A stretch of DNA of 64,000 nt, from NCBI GenBank assembly GCA_044869805.1, contig JBIOXV010000149.1, forward strand, positions 1 through 64,000. The letters are read 5' to 3'. The notes below the pieces were generated by a model. The model made no database searches, had not been told where the DNA came from, and saw only the letters and a program-made list of their open reading frames with translations. Below, piece by piece: positions 44,955 through 53,940 of the stretch; position 1 is the stretch's first letter; each line of letters opens with the position of its first letter. A program made the translations under genes and the position numbers. The DNA is from CAWDVR01 sp044869805. Its GTDB lineage: Bacteria > Acidobacteriota > Thermoanaerobaculia > Multivoradales > SZUA-115.

Positions 44955-46508
44955 ATGATTGCAGAGGCCGAAGGCAAGGCGTCTCACGGCAGCTCGCCTG
45001 CTGGCAAGGGCACTGGGTTCGTTCGCGCGCTGGGCCTCACCGACTCGACGATGATCGTCGCCGGGTCGATGATCGGATCCGGCATCTTCATCGTCTCGGC
45101 CGACATCTCGCGCCTGATGGGCTCGGCGGGCGGCTTGCTCGCGGTGTGGATCGTCACCGGCCTCTTGACGGTGGCCGCGGCGCTCTCCTATGGCGAGCTC
45201 GCGGCGATGATGCCGGCGGCCGGCGGCCAGTACGTCTACCTGCGCGAGGCCTACTCGCCGCTGTGGGGCTTCCTCTACGGCTGGGCCCTGTTCCTCGTCA
45301 TCCAGACCGGCACCATCGCCGCGGTGGCGATCGGCTTCGCCCGCTTCCTGGGGGTGCTGGTGCCCTCGATCTCGCCGACCGCGTGGATCGTCGAGCCCAT
45401 CACCCTGTCCTCGAAGTACGCGATCTCGCTCTCCGTGCAGCAGCTCGTCGGGGTGCTGATGATCCTCTTCCTGACCTGGCTCAACACCCGCGGCATCCGC
45501 CTCGGAAAAGCCATCCAGAACGTCTTCACCTCCACCAAGACGCTGGCGCTCGCGCTTCTGATCCTGGTCGGGCTGGTGCTGGGCTGGAGCTCGCAGGCGG
45601 TGTCGGCCAACTTCGGGCAGCTCTTCACGCCGCAGAACGCCGTCACCATCCGGCCGGACCTGCCGTTCCTCGATCCGGTGACGGTCGGCAGCGGCGCCCT
45701 CGCCTTCTTGATCGCCTTCTGCGTGGCGCAGGTCGGCTCGCTGTTCTCCTCCGACGCCTGGAACAACATCACCTTCACTGCCGGCGAAGTGAAGGACCCG
45801 CGGCGCAACATCCCGCTGTCGCTCGCTGCCGGTACGCTGCTGGTCACCGGCCTCTACTGCCTGGCCAACGTTGCCTACCTGGTGACGCTGCCGCTCTCCG
45901 CCATCCAGACCGCGCCGGACGACCGCGTGGCCACCGCGGCCCTCGCCACTATCCTCGGGCCGGCGGGAGCCACGGTGATGGCGGTCGCCATCGTGATCTC
46001 CACCTTCGGCTGCAACAACGGGCTGATCCTGGCCGGCGCCCGCGTCTACTACGCGATGGCGCGCGACGGCCTGTTCTTCCGCCGCACCGGCGAGCTCAAC
46101 AAGAATCACGTGCCGGGTTTCGGCTTGCTGCTGCAAGGGCTGTGGGCGGCGTTCCTGGTGCTGCCGCGGACGCGCATCGTCGACCCGGCGACCGGCAGCG
46201 TGAGCTACGGCAACGTCTACAACGACCTCTTGAACTACGTGGTATTCGCGGTGCTGATCTTCTACGTGCTGACCATCGGCGGCCTCTTCATCCTGCGCCG
46301 CAAGCGGCCAGATGCCGAGCGGCCTTACAAGGCGTTCGGCTATCCCGTGGTGCCGGGCGTGTACATGGTGGCGGCGTCGACCATCGCCCTGGTGCTGCTG
46401 CTCTACCAGACGCGGACTACCTGGCCGGGCCTGGTGCTGGTGCTTACCGGCATCCCCGTCTTCTTCCTCTGGCGCCGCTCGGCCGCGGCGACCTCGTCCG
46501 ACTCCTGA
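44955..46508 (+). CDS. APC-family amino acid permease (LAT-like)
   Basis: 517 residues, 12 or more helices. Signature SMIGSGIFIVSADISRLMGS near residue 36 and the later SLFSSDAWNNITFTAGEVKD loop point to the LAT/YgjI-like branch, distinct from its two neighbours. A cytoplasmic N-terminus of about 20 residues (EGKASHGSSPAGKG) precedes helix 1. ATG 44955 is preferred: upstream in-frame sequence is Arg-rich and unlike the family. It is 18 bases upstream of the next permease gene, so they are cotranscribed. Confidence 0.9.
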   Translation: MIAEAEGKASHGSSPAGKGTGFVRALGLTDSTMIVAGSMIGSGIFIVSADISRLMGSAGGLLAVWIVTGLLTVAAALSYGELAAMMPAAGGQYVYLREAYSPLWGFLYGWALFLVIQTGTIAAVAIGFARFLGVLVPSISPTAWIVEPITLSSKYAISLSVQQLVGVLMILFLTWLNTRGIRLGKAIQNVFTSTKTLALALLILVGLVLGWSSQAVSANFGQLFTPQNAVTIRPDLPFLDPVTVGSGALAFLIAFCVAQVGSLFSSDAWNNITFTAGEVKDPRRNIPLSLAAGTLLVTGLYCLANVAYLVTLPLSAIQTAPDDRVATAALATILGPAGATVMAVAIVISTFGCNNGLILAGARVYYAMARDGLFFRRTGELNKNHVPGFGLLLQGLWAAFLVLPRTRIVDPATGSVSYGNVYNDLLNYVVFAVLIFYVLTIGGLFILRRKRPDAERPYKAFGYPVVPGVYMVAASTIALVLLLYQTRTTWPGLVLVLTGIPVFFLWRRSAAATSSDS

Positions 46509-46526
46509 TCGAGTGGAGGACCCTGC

Positions 46527-48011
46527 ATGTCGATCTTCGCCACCAAACCGATTGACCAGATCAAGGCCGAGGCTTCGGCGACCGGCGCGCACAGCCTCAA
46601 GCGCGTGTTGACGGCGCTCGACCTGACGACGCTCGGCATCGGCGCCATCATCGGCACGGGCATCTTCGTGCTCACCGGCCAGGCGGCCGCGGCGCACGCG
46701 GGGCCGGCGATCGTGCTGTCGATGGTGCTCGCCGGCCTGGCGAGCGCGCTCGCCGGCCTGTGCTACGCGGAGTTCGCCTCCACGGTGCCCATCGCCGGAT
46801 CGGCCTACACCTACGGCTACGCCACGCTCGGCGAGTTCTTCGCCTGGATCATCGGCTGGGACCTGATCCTCGAGTACGCGCTGGGAGCGGCCACCGTCGC
46901 CGTCGGCTGGTCCGGCTACATGGTGAGCTTCCTGCACGACTTCGGCATCCAGTTCCCGGCCGCGCTTTCCGCCGCTCCGGGCACCGCCGTGGGGCTCGCC
47001 GACGGCACCTCGGTGACCGCGGTCTTCAACCTGCCGGCGGTGCTCATCACCGCGCTGGTGACGACGCTCCTGGTGGTGGGCATCCAGGAGTCGGCGCGGG
47101 TCAACGCGGTGATCGTCATCGTCAAGGTGGCGGTCGTGCTGCTGGTGATCGGGGTCGGCGCGATGTTCCTCGATCCGGCCAACTGGCGGCCCTTCATCCC
47201 GGAGAACACCGGCACGTTCGGCGAGTACGGATGGAGCGGCATCGTGCGCGGCGCGGGGGTCATCTTCTTCGCCTACATCGGCTTCGACGCCGTGTCGACG
47301 GCGGCGCAGGAGGCGAAGAACCCGCAGAAGGACATGCCGATCGGCATCCTGGGGTCGCTCGCCATCTGCACCGTGCTCTACGTGCTGGTCTCCGGCGTGA
47401 TGGTCGGCCTGGTGCCCTACACCGAGCTCGGCGTCTCCGCTCCGATGGCGGTGGCGATCGACGCCGCGAAGGCCAAGGCCGCCGGCGGCGCCATGGCCGG
47501 GATCGTCGGCGTCATGCCCTTCATCGTCAAGCTGGGGGCCATCGCCGGGCTCTCCTCGGTGATGGTGGTGATGATGCTCGGCCAGCCCCGCGTCTTCATG
47601 TCGATGGCCAACGACGGCCTGCTGCCCGGGTGGGCGGGCAAGATCCATCCCCGCTTCCGCACGCCCTACATCACCACCATCCTGACCGGCGTCATGGTGG
47701 CGATCGCCGCCGGCTTCACGCCGATCGGCATCCTGGGCGAGCTGGTGTCGATCGGCACTCTGCTGGCCTTCGTCATCGTCTCGCTCGGCATCCTCGTGCT
47801 GCGCTACAAGCGCCCGGACCTCCACCGTCCCTTCCGGACGCCGTGGGTGCCCTTCGTGCCGATCCTCTCCGCGCTGGTGGCGATTGGCCTGATGGCCGGC
47901 CTGCCCTGGCACACCTGGGAACGGCTGATCGTCTGGATGGTGATCGGAGTGGTGCTCTACTTCCTCTACGGCATGAAGCACAGCAAGCTGCGCAACCCCG
48001 GCGGCCGATGA
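46527..48011 (+). CDS. APC-family amino acid permease (CAT-like)
   Basis: 494 residues, 12 helices. Signature GIGAIIGTGIFVLTGQAAAA near residue 38, CYAEFASTVPIAGSAYTYGY near 80 and AYIGFDAVSTAAQEAKNPQK near 245. It is a paralogue of the 43009-44790 gene, from which it differs by the shorter C-terminus. GGAGG precedes ATG 46527. Substrate unknown. Followed by a strong stem-loop. Confidence 0.92.
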   Translation: MSIFATKPIDQIKAEASATGAHSLKRVLTALDLTTLGIGAIIGTGIFVLTGQAAAAHAGPAIVLSMVLAGLASALAGLCYAEFASTVPIAGSAYTYGYATLGEFFAWIIGWDLILEYALGAATVAVGWSGYMVSFLHDFGIQFPAALSAAPGTAVGLADGTSVTAVFNLPAVLITALVTTLLVVGIQESARVNAVIVIVKVAVVLLVIGVGAMFLDPANWRPFIPENTGTFGEYGWSGIVRGAGVIFFAYIGFDAVSTAAQEAKNPQKDMPIGILGSLAICTVLYVLVSGVMVGLVPYTELGVSAPMAVAIDAAKAKAAGGAMAGIVGVMPFIVKLGAIAGLSSVMVVMMLGQPRVFMSMANDGLLPGWAGKIHPRFRTPYITTILTGVMVAIAAGFTPIGILGELVSIGTLLAFVIVSLGILVLRYKRPDLHRPFRTPWVPFVPILSALVAIGLMAGLPWHTWERLIVWMVIGVVLYFLYGMKHSKLRNPGGR

Positions 48012-48042
48012 TCGGCGGCACCGCGAGCTGAGATCCAACCAC

Positions 48043-48069
48043 GGCCGAGGCCCGATCCGGGCCTCGGCC
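48043..48069 (+). terminator. Strong stem-loop after the permease pair
   Basis: GGCCGAGGCCCG (48043-48054) and CGGGCCTCGGCC (48058-48069) form a perfect 12-bp stem with a 3-base loop, 32 bases beyond the permease stop. There is no U-run, so it is stable but not a textbook intrinsic terminator. It also separates the permeases from the toxin-antitoxin patch. Confidence 0.6.
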
Positions 48070-48137
48070 GCCGGCTCCGGTAGTGGCAGCGCGCTTGGCG
48101 CGAGCCGTCACTCTCCGGCTTCGAGCGCAACTCTTTT

Positions 48138-48329
48138 CTAGAGCTGCCCCACTGTCAGGCGGATGCCCCGGCCGGCTTCGGCCGCGCAGAGGGCCTTGAG
48201 CAGGCGCTCCGCGTTCTTGGGCGACCGTGGCAGGTGAGCGATTTCAGCGACACCGGCCTTCTCGGAAGCGGCGATCAGCGCCACCTCCTGGCGGTTTCGG
48301 CGACGGATCACCACTGCCTCTCGATCCTC
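48138..48329 (-). pseudogene. Phd/YefM-type antitoxin, 5' end lost
   Basis: The last 62 or so codons read DREAVVIRRRNRQEVALIAA and HLPRSPKNAERLLKAL, which match the middle and C-terminal part of Phd/YefM antitoxins. The normal N-terminal DNA-binding part (about 20 residues) is absent: homology begins near 48326, where the Uma2 gene ends at 48328. The frame stays open upstream only as Arg/Ser-rich overlap with Uma2. No toxin gene follows at the left. So a former toxin-antitoxin locus was cut by a junction at this point. Confidence 0.65.
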
Positions 48330-48921
48330 ACTGAACGGGTCGAGCGTCTTGGTCGAAGACCCTGAGGTAGATCTCGTCGACCTCGACCTCGCAGCCGATC
48401 GACGGCAGCTCGAGCCGCCGCCCGGCTGCCACGACCCGCAGCAACCAGGTGCCATCGAGCTGGCGGCGGAAGTGCTCGATCAGGACCTGCTTCTGATCGA
48501 CCAACACGTAGTCGGTCAGAGAGGGAAGCGTCCGGTACTGCGCGAACTTCCCGCCACGGTCGTAGCTCTCGCTGGAGTCGGACAGCACCTCGAAGAGGAC
48601 CGAGGGGTTGAGAAGGGTGTCCCGCCGCGGGTCCTCGAAGGCAGGCTCCCCACACACCACGGAGACGTCGGGGTAGGTGTAGCGGGTGCTGGCGGAGATC
48701 TTCACCCGCATATCGGACGGACAGCCGAAGCACCTCCGGTCCTTGAGCGCCGCCCGCAGCTCACCCGCGATGTTGGCCGCGATGAGGTTGTGCTCGAGCG
48801 TGCCGCCGGCCATGGCGAAGATCTCGCCGTCGGCGTACTCGTGTCGTAGCTCGGAGGAGCGCTCGAGTGCCAGGTACTCGGCGGGGGAGTGTCGGCCGCT
48901 GCCGGCGGCTGCCTGACTCAT
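48328..48921 (-). CDS. Uma2-family endonuclease (DUF820)
   Basis: 197 residues of PD-(D/E)XK-like fold. Family marks: YLALERSSELRHEYADGEIF near residue 16, GGTLEHNLIAANIAGEL, then RYTYPDVSVVCGEP and LFEVLSDSSESYDRGGKFAQ, which hold the candidate Asp, Glu and Lys residues. Uma2 proteins are abundant in cyanobacteria and some soil bacteria and are often mobile; their function is not established. It abuts a beheaded antitoxin at its 3' end and lies 14 bases downstream of the VapC-type toxin gene. Confidence 0.85.
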   Translation of the reverse strand: MSQAAAGSGRHSPAEYLALERSSELRHEYADGEIFAMAGGTLEHNLIAANIAGELRAALKDRRCFGCPSDMRVKISASTRYTYPDVSVVCGEPAFEDPRRDTLLNPSVLFEVLSDSSESYDRGGKFAQYRTLPSLTDYVLVDQKQVLIEHFRRQLDGTWLLRVVAAGRRLELPSIGCEVEVDEIYLRVFDQDARPVQ

Positions 48922-48935
48922 GGGCAGATGTGGGC

Positions 48936-49382
48936 CTATGCGAACCAGTTCTCAACCCGGAGCAGCGGCTGGAGACGCTGTAGCTCGACGTAGAGAGAGT
49001 CGCCGCTGACCAGGGTGCAGTTCTCGGTGACGGCGGTTGCCGCCACCATGAGGTCGATGTTGTGGACTCTGCTCCCTCTTTCGCTCAAGCCCCTCGCCAT
49101 TCGGAGGTCTACCTTGAGCTTGCCGAACAGCGTAGCGGCGGCCGGGGTCAGGGCGAGAACCTCGAAACTGGATTGTGCCGCTTCGATGCGTTGCCGAAGA
49201 AGGGGCTTCATCTCTGGAGGTGCGTTGGCGTAGGCATACTCGAGCTCGTAGAGCGCCACGATGGATACCACCAGAACGGTCGACCCCTGGAGGTCCGAGA
49301 ATCTTCGGGAGATCGTCTGGTGGCCGGGAGCAGTGGTCTCGTACAGCTCCGACAGAGTGTCGGAGTCCAGGAGGTACTTCAT
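48936..49382 (-). CDS. PIN-domain toxin (VapC-type)
   Basis: 148 residues. The PIN acidic residues are present: Asp7/Asp9 region in LLDSDTLSELYE, the Glu in ALYELEYAYANAP, and the Asp in NIDLMVAATAV. The fold is that of type II toxins that cut RNA, usually tRNA or rRNA. The ATG overlaps the antitoxin stop as ATGA, the normal vapBC layout with antitoxin first. No inactivating change is seen. Confidence 0.88.
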   Translation of the reverse strand: MKYLLDSDTLSELYETTAPGHQTISRRFSDLQGSTVLVVSIVALYELEYAYANAPPEMKPLLRQRIEAAQSSFEVLALTPAAATLFGKLKVDLRMARGLSERGSRVHNIDLMVAATAVTENCTLVSGDSLYVELQRLQPLLRVENWFA

Positions 49383-49651
49383 CCGGGAAGGTCGTGCCGG
49401 AAGCGAAAGCCTCTGCGGAATTGCCGCTGATGCAGCCTCAGGATCGGGTAGTAGTCTCCCAGCGGGGTAATCTCGGCTTCAATCTTCTTCACGACATCAG
49501 CCCACCGAGAGGGGGAAACTTCGCTCGACAGGCGGTCCTTTGACTCGGCTGCCACCGCCGCGCTGACCGCCCGCTCCACGAACTCGTCGGCGTCGGGCCG
49601 CTGCAAGACCTCTGCGGCGAGGTCGTCGGGCAGAGTCAGAGTGACTTTCAT
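49379..49651 (-). CDS. VapB-type antitoxin (ribbon-helix-helix)
   Basis: 90 residues. The N-terminal strand MKVTLTLPDDLAAEVLQ and helix DADEFVERAVSAAVAAES are a ribbon-helix-helix DNA-binding unit; the C-terminal part (WADVVKKIEAEITPLGDYYP) would wrap the toxin. Its stop overlaps the toxin start, so both are translated together. The C-terminus (RGFRFRHDLPG) is basic. It is divergent from cstA, with which it shares about 116 bases of upstream region. Confidence 0.8.
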   Translation of the reverse strand: MKVTLTLPDDLAAEVLQRPDADEFVERAVSAAVAAESKDRLSSEVSPSRWADVVKKIEAEITPLGDYYPILRLHQRQFRRGFRFRHDLPG

Positions 49652-49767
49652 CGCTTGTAAGCTCGCTGCCTACGCCGACGGGACGAAGGCCTGAGAAACA
49701 CTAGCATAGCGGTCGGCCGCGCCGGGGATTGCCGGCCTCCCTTCCCTCGTGCCACACTTCCGCCGCC

Positions 49768-51462
49768 TTGAACCTCGCCCTCCTCGCCGCCTCGTTCCTG
49801 GTCCTGCTGGCCGTGGCCTACGTGGGCTATGGCCGCTGGGTGGCGCGCAAGCTGGAGGTCGACGATGGCAGGGTCACCCCGGCGCGGTCGCGCGAGGACG
49901 GCGTGGACTTCGTGCCCACGCGGCCTTTCTACCTCTTCGGCCAGCACTTCTCGGCGATCGCCGCGGCAGGACCGATCGCCGGCCCGATCCTCGCCTGTCA
50001 GGCCTTCGGCTGGCTGCCGTGTCTGTTGTGGATCGGCCTCGGAGTGGTGCTGATCGGGGCAGTGCACGACTTCACCAGCCTCTTCGCCTCGGTGCGTCAC
50101 GACGCCCGTTCGGTGGCGGAGATCGCCCGCGAGCACCTGGGGCCCGGCGCCGGCCTGGCGATGATGGTGTTCATCTGGATCGCGCTGCTGTACGTGATCG
50201 TCGCCTTTGCCGACATCACGGCGGCGAGCTTCGTGGTCGGCACCGAGGAGCTGCAGCAGCGGGCGGCCGGCTTCCATCCTGGCGGCGCGGTGGCGGCGGC
50301 GAGCGTGATGTATCTCGTGCTCGCGGTGGTGATGGGCCTGGTGCAGCGCTTCCTCGCGCCCCCGCTCTGGCTGGTGACGTTGATCTTCGTGCCGGCGATC
50401 TTCGGCGCCGCCTGGCTGGGCACCGAGGTCTCGGGTGCCTTGCTCCTCGACCGCAACACCTGGGGGCTGCTGATCCTGGCCTACTGCGCCGTGGCTTCGA
50501 TGACGCCGGTGTGGGCGCTGCTCCAGCCGCGCGGCTACTTGGGAGGATTCGTCCTCTACTCGGCGCTCGCCCTGGGCGTGATCGGCGTCTTCTTCGGCGG
50601 CTACGAGATCCAGCAGCCTGCCTTCACCACCTGGGACGCCGGCGGCATGACCGGGAGCCTGTTCCCCTTTCTCTTCGTCACCATCGCCTGCGGCGCCTGC
50701 TCGGGCTTTCACGGGCTGGTCTGCTCCGGCACCACTTCGAAGCAGGTGGAGCGCGAGGCGCATCTGCAGCCGGTGGGCTACGGTGCGATGCTGGCCGAGG
50801 GATTCGTGGCGGTGATCGCCCTGGTGACGGTGATGATCATGGCGCCCAGCGCGCTCAAGGGCCTGGCGCCGGGCACCATCTACGGCGACGGCATCGGCCG
50901 CTTCCTCACTCTGCTGATCGGCCCCGAGCAGCACGCCTTCGCCATCACTTTCGGCGCCATGGTGTTCTCGACCTTCGTGTTCGACACGCTGGACGTCAGC
51001 ACCCGCTTAGGGCGCTACCTGCTGCAGGAGCTCTTCGGGTGGAAGGGCCGGCTGGGGGCCTTCGCGGCGACGCTCGCCACGATCGGCATCCCCGCGCTGC
51101 TGATCGGCTCGGCGGAGAGCGGGATGTGGGTCAAGTTCTGGACGCTGTTCGGCGCCTCGAACCAGCTCCTCGCGGCGCTGACCCTGCTGGCGGTCACGGT
51201 GTGGCTGCGGCGCTCCGGCCGGCCGATCGCCTTCACGCTGCTGCCGCTCGTCTTCGTGCTGACGATCACGCTCTGGGCGCTCGGCCGGCTGGCGTGGGCG
51301 AACTTCAGCGCGGCACAGGCCGGCGGCGCGGGCGGCACGATCGCGGTGGTCAACACCCTCGCCGCCACGCTGCTCATCGCCCTCGCTCTCTACCTCGCGC
51401 TTTCAGCCCTGCGCGCTGCGCGGCGCGACCGAGGCCTGACGCCGGCCGCGACCGGCGCCTGA
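49768..51462 (+). CDS. cstA: Carbon starvation protein A family transporter
   Basis: 564 residues, about 15 helices. Family blocks: YVGYGRWVARKLEVDD at the N-terminus, VDFVPTRPFYLFGQHFSAIA, GPIAGPILACQAFGWLP and the later SGFHGLVCSGTTSKQVEREA. CstA/BtsT proteins import peptides or pyruvate. No ATG fits the N-terminus; TTG 49768 gives the typical family start (NLALLAASFLVLLAVAYVG), while TTG 49729 is an alternative. No good ribosome-binding site is before 49768, so the exact start is uncertain. Convergent with the PQQ-propeller gene across an inverted repeat. Confidence 0.9.
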   Translation: MNLALLAASFLVLLAVAYVGYGRWVARKLEVDDGRVTPARSREDGVDFVPTRPFYLFGQHFSAIAAAGPIAGPILACQAFGWLPCLLWIGLGVVLIGAVHDFTSLFASVRHDARSVAEIAREHLGPGAGLAMMVFIWIALLYVIVAFADITAASFVVGTEELQQRAAGFHPGGAVAAASVMYLVLAVVMGLVQRFLAPPLWLVTLIFVPAIFGAAWLGTEVSGALLLDRNTWGLLILAYCAVASMTPVWALLQPRGYLGGFVLYSALALGVIGVFFGGYEIQQPAFTTWDAGGMTGSLFPFLFVTIACGACSGFHGLVCSGTTSKQVEREAHLQPVGYGAMLAEGFVAVIALVTVMIMAPSALKGLAPGTIYGDGIGRFLTLLIGPEQHAFAITFGAMVFSTFVFDTLDVSTRLGRYLLQELFGWKGRLGAFAATLATIGIPALLIGSAESGMWVKFWTLFGASNQLLAALTLLAVTVWLRRSGRPIAFTLLPLVFVLTITLWALGRLAWANFSAAQAGGAGGTIAVVNTLAATLLIALALYLALSALRAARRDRGLTPAATGA

Positions 51463-51487
51463 CGCTCGACCTCCCGCGCTGCCGAGG

Positions 51488-51581
51488 GTCATCCTCGAAC
51501 TGTCTTCCTGAGCGAAGCGAAGGATCTGGGTGGGGGAGCCCAGACCCCTGCCCCCAGATCCCTCGCTCCGCGCGGGATGAC
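51488..51581. repeat. Inverted repeat (REP/MITE-like, design C)
   Basis: Outer ends GTCATCC and GGATGAC; inner arms with CCTGAGCGAAGCGAAGGATC on the left and GATCCCTCGCTCCGCGCGG on the right pair imperfectly around CTGGGTGGGGG/CCCCCAG. It lies between the convergent cstA and PQQ-propeller genes. The GAGCGAAGCGAAGGATCT core is one I recall as common in Acidobacteria, Chloroflexota and other soil genomes, which is recognition, not a search result. Confidence 0.6.
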
Positions 51582-51606
51582 AAAGGGCAGGCAGCGCCCC
51601 TCCTCG

Positions 51607-53940
51607 TCATCCCTTCTTGAAGAAGGCCTCGAGCAGGTCGTCGTTCGAGGCCCGCCACGTGCACCAGCCGTACTTGCCCGGGGTCTCGCGCCGGACCACC
51701 ACGGTCCCTTTGGCCGCGAGCGCCTTCTCCAGGAGCTCCGTGTCCTTCTTGACGTCGAAGGGCATGGGAGGGGTCAGGTCGTAGCGGTTGGTCTCGATAT
51801 ATGCGCGGCGCGGCCCGCCGGTCGCGGCGGCGATCTGGGCCGGCAGCGTGTCCAGCTCCCCCTGCGGCAGGAAGAACGACTGCACCGCCAGACCACCGAA
51901 CACCTTCGGATAGGAGGCGGCGGTGTAGGCTGCCACATAGGCGCCGCGCTGGATGCCGCCGATCACCCTCGCCTCCGGCCGCGCGTCGGTGCGGTACTTG
52001 CCGTCGAGGAAGGGCACCACCTCCTCGCCGACCAGCTTCGCGAACACCTTCACGCCGTCCGCGGTGGCGTCTGGTCCCTGGCGCTCGAAGAAGGCCACGA
52101 TCAGCGGCTCGACCGCCGAGCCGATCAGGTTGTCCAGCGAGTTGGCCATGGCGCCGGAGTTGAGATGGAAGTCGGTGTTGGCAAGCAGCAGCAGAGGGTA
52201 GCGGGCGCTGCCGGAGTCGTAGCCGGCCGGCAGGTAGACCCAGATCCGGCGCTTGGTGTCGCCCTTCTCGTAGGTGATCTGCTCGACCTTGCCGCGCGGC
52301 CGGCCGGCCGCCGGCTCGGCGATGTGCGCGGGCACCGGCCAGCGCGGCATGCGCAGCTCGGAGGCGGTGTTCGGCGCCCCGCCGACGGTGAAGGGGTTCG
52401 CCGGGTCCGGCGCCGGGTCGCCGAAGTTGAGCCGCAGGCGGTAGTCGTAGCACCCCTCGGGGTCGAGGTCCAGCGTCTTCAGGTGGAGGTCGGTGCCGGC
52501 GACGCGCTCGAGCACCTGCTCCTGGTCGGGGCGCTCGAGAATGCTGCCCGAGAGGCCCACGTCCTGCGCCTCGCCGCGATACACGAAGTGCACCCGGCCG
52601 TCGCCCTCGAAGATCGGGCCTCCGGGCCGAGAGGCAAAGAAGTCCGCCACCACCTTGGGCTTGGCCGCGGCCTCCGCGGCCTCGACCTTGGCGAGCAACG
52701 CGCCCAGCTCGCCGCCGACCTTGAGGCGCTCGGGCGCGGTCGACTGCGCGACCGCAGGCGCCGCCGCCTCGGTGATGCGCAGGCTGGCGATCTCCTTCAA
52801 GTCGCGGACGAAGAAGCGGCCGCCGGCGAAGGTGGGCGCGGTCAGCGCCTCGCGCTCCAGCGCCTTGCCGCGTGCCTTCTCGACGTAGCCCTTGGGCGAG
52901 GCCTCGACCAGCACCACCTCGCCGCCGGTGGCGAGCACCGCGAGGTGGTCGCCGACCAGAGTGAGCGCATGGCCGCCGGGCGGCCGCGACTTCCACAGCA
53001 CCTTGCCGGTGGCCGCGTCGGCGCAGGTCAGGAACCGCCCGGTCAAGCCGTAGACGTGGCCCTCGCGGTAGATCGGCATGGCGTAGGTGTTGACGAACTC
53101 CCGCGTCCGCCACAGCTCGTTGACACCGTAACCGTAGCTCTCCTTGCTGACCTGGAACGCCGCGGTGCCCTCTCCCAGGACCACCAGGAAGCGGTCGTCG
53201 CCCATCGCCACGGGCTGGGCGAATCCCTGTCCCCGCTCGGGCGTGTGGCGGTGCTGCCAGAGAATGGTGCCGTCCTTGGGATCGAGGCCCAGGAGCAGGT
53301 GGTTGGTCACTGCCACGACCTGCGGCGTGCCGGCCACGGTGGTGAGGACGGGCGACTGGTAGTCCACGCTGTCGTCGCCCCGCGACCACAGCGGCTTGCC
53401 ATCGCGACGGTCGTAGGCAGTGATGGCGCCCCCCGTCTCGCGGCCGGTGAGCACGATCAGGGCGTCGCCGGCGACCAGCGGCTTGGTGGTGTAGCCGTAC
53501 ACCGGCAGCCTGGCCTCCTTCTCACTGTCCAGGGTACGGGCCCAGATTTCCTTGCCGTCGGCGAGGCGCACCGCGAACAGGCGGCCGTGGGGATCGAGGC
53601 CGTAGACCGTGCCGTCGTGTACCACCGGCGAGCCGGTGGGGCCGTCGTCCGAGCCGTCGTGGCCCTTGTAGACCGGGCCGATCTCGTAGCGCCACCGCTC
53701 GGTGCCGGTGGCGGCGTCGAGTGCCGCGACCAGGTCGTGCTCTGCGTCGCTGAACATGGTCACCATCAGATCGCCGGCCGCCGCCACCTCCGAGTAGCCG
53801 GATCCGAGCGCCTTCTTCCAGGCGACCTCCAGCCCGAAGGGCCGGTTGGGGAGGGCTACCTCGGCTGCGGCACGACCCGCGGCGGCGGTGGCGAGCAGGA
53901 CTACGAGAGCAAGGCAGAGGCGGTGGGCGAGGGAGCGCAT
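51607..53940 (-). CDS. Exported PQQ-type beta-propeller fused to inactive esterase-like domain
   Basis: 777 residues. Signal peptide MRSLAHRLCLALVVLLATAA; residues about 40-400 carry PQQ/YVTN-type blades (VAALDAATGTERWRYEIGP, LLGLDPKDGTILWQH); from about 545 there is an esterase-D-like alpha/beta-hydrolase domain (YLPAGYDSGSARYPLLLLAN). At the nucleophile elbow the sequence is GGIQRGAY, with Gln664 where Ser is required, and the usual GxHxWxxWR tail reads GKYGWCTWR, with Tyr for His. So it should not be a working esterase. It may bind sugars or cell-wall esters instead. Periplasmic or secreted. Confidence 0.85.
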   Translation of the reverse strand: MRSLAHRLCLALVVLLATAAAGRAAAEVALPNRPFGLEVAWKKALGSGYSEVAAAGDLMVTMFSDAEHDLVAALDAATGTERWRYEIGPVYKGHDGSDDGPTGSPVVHDGTVYGLDPHGRLFAVRLADGKEIWARTLDSEKEARLPVYGYTTKPLVAGDALIVLTGRETGGAITAYDRRDGKPLWSRGDDSVDYQSPVLTTVAGTPQVVAVTNHLLLGLDPKDGTILWQHRHTPERGQGFAQPVAMGDDRFLVVLGEGTAAFQVSKESYGYGVNELWRTREFVNTYAMPIYREGHVYGLTGRFLTCADAATGKVLWKSRPPGGHALTLVGDHLAVLATGGEVVLVEASPKGYVEKARGKALEREALTAPTFAGGRFFVRDLKEIASLRITEAAAPAVAQSTAPERLKVGGELGALLAKVEAAEAAAKPKVVADFFASRPGGPIFEGDGRVHFVYRGEAQDVGLSGSILERPDQEQVLERVAGTDLHLKTLDLDPEGCYDYRLRLNFGDPAPDPANPFTVGGAPNTASELRMPRWPVPAHIAEPAAGRPRGKVEQITYEKGDTKRRIWVYLPAGYDSGSARYPLLLLANTDFHLNSGAMANSLDNLIGSAVEPLIVAFFERQGPDATADGVKVFAKLVGEEVVPFLDGKYRTDARPEARVIGGIQRGAYVAAYTAASYPKVFGGLAVQSFFLPQGELDTLPAQIAAATGGPRRAYIETNRYDLTPPMPFDVKKDTELLEKALAAKGTVVVRRETPGKYGWCTWRASNDDLLEAFFKKG

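Noticed and set aside
44880..48038. Open frame of over 1,000 codons opposite the two APC permeases
   Set aside because: Antisense shadow of clear permease genes; no ribosome-binding site or recognisable fold.
48138..48455. Full 105-codon frame as an intact antitoxin
   Set aside because: The first 43 codons are Arg/Ser-rich sequence overlapping Uma2 in another frame; only the C-terminal part resembles Phd/YefM.
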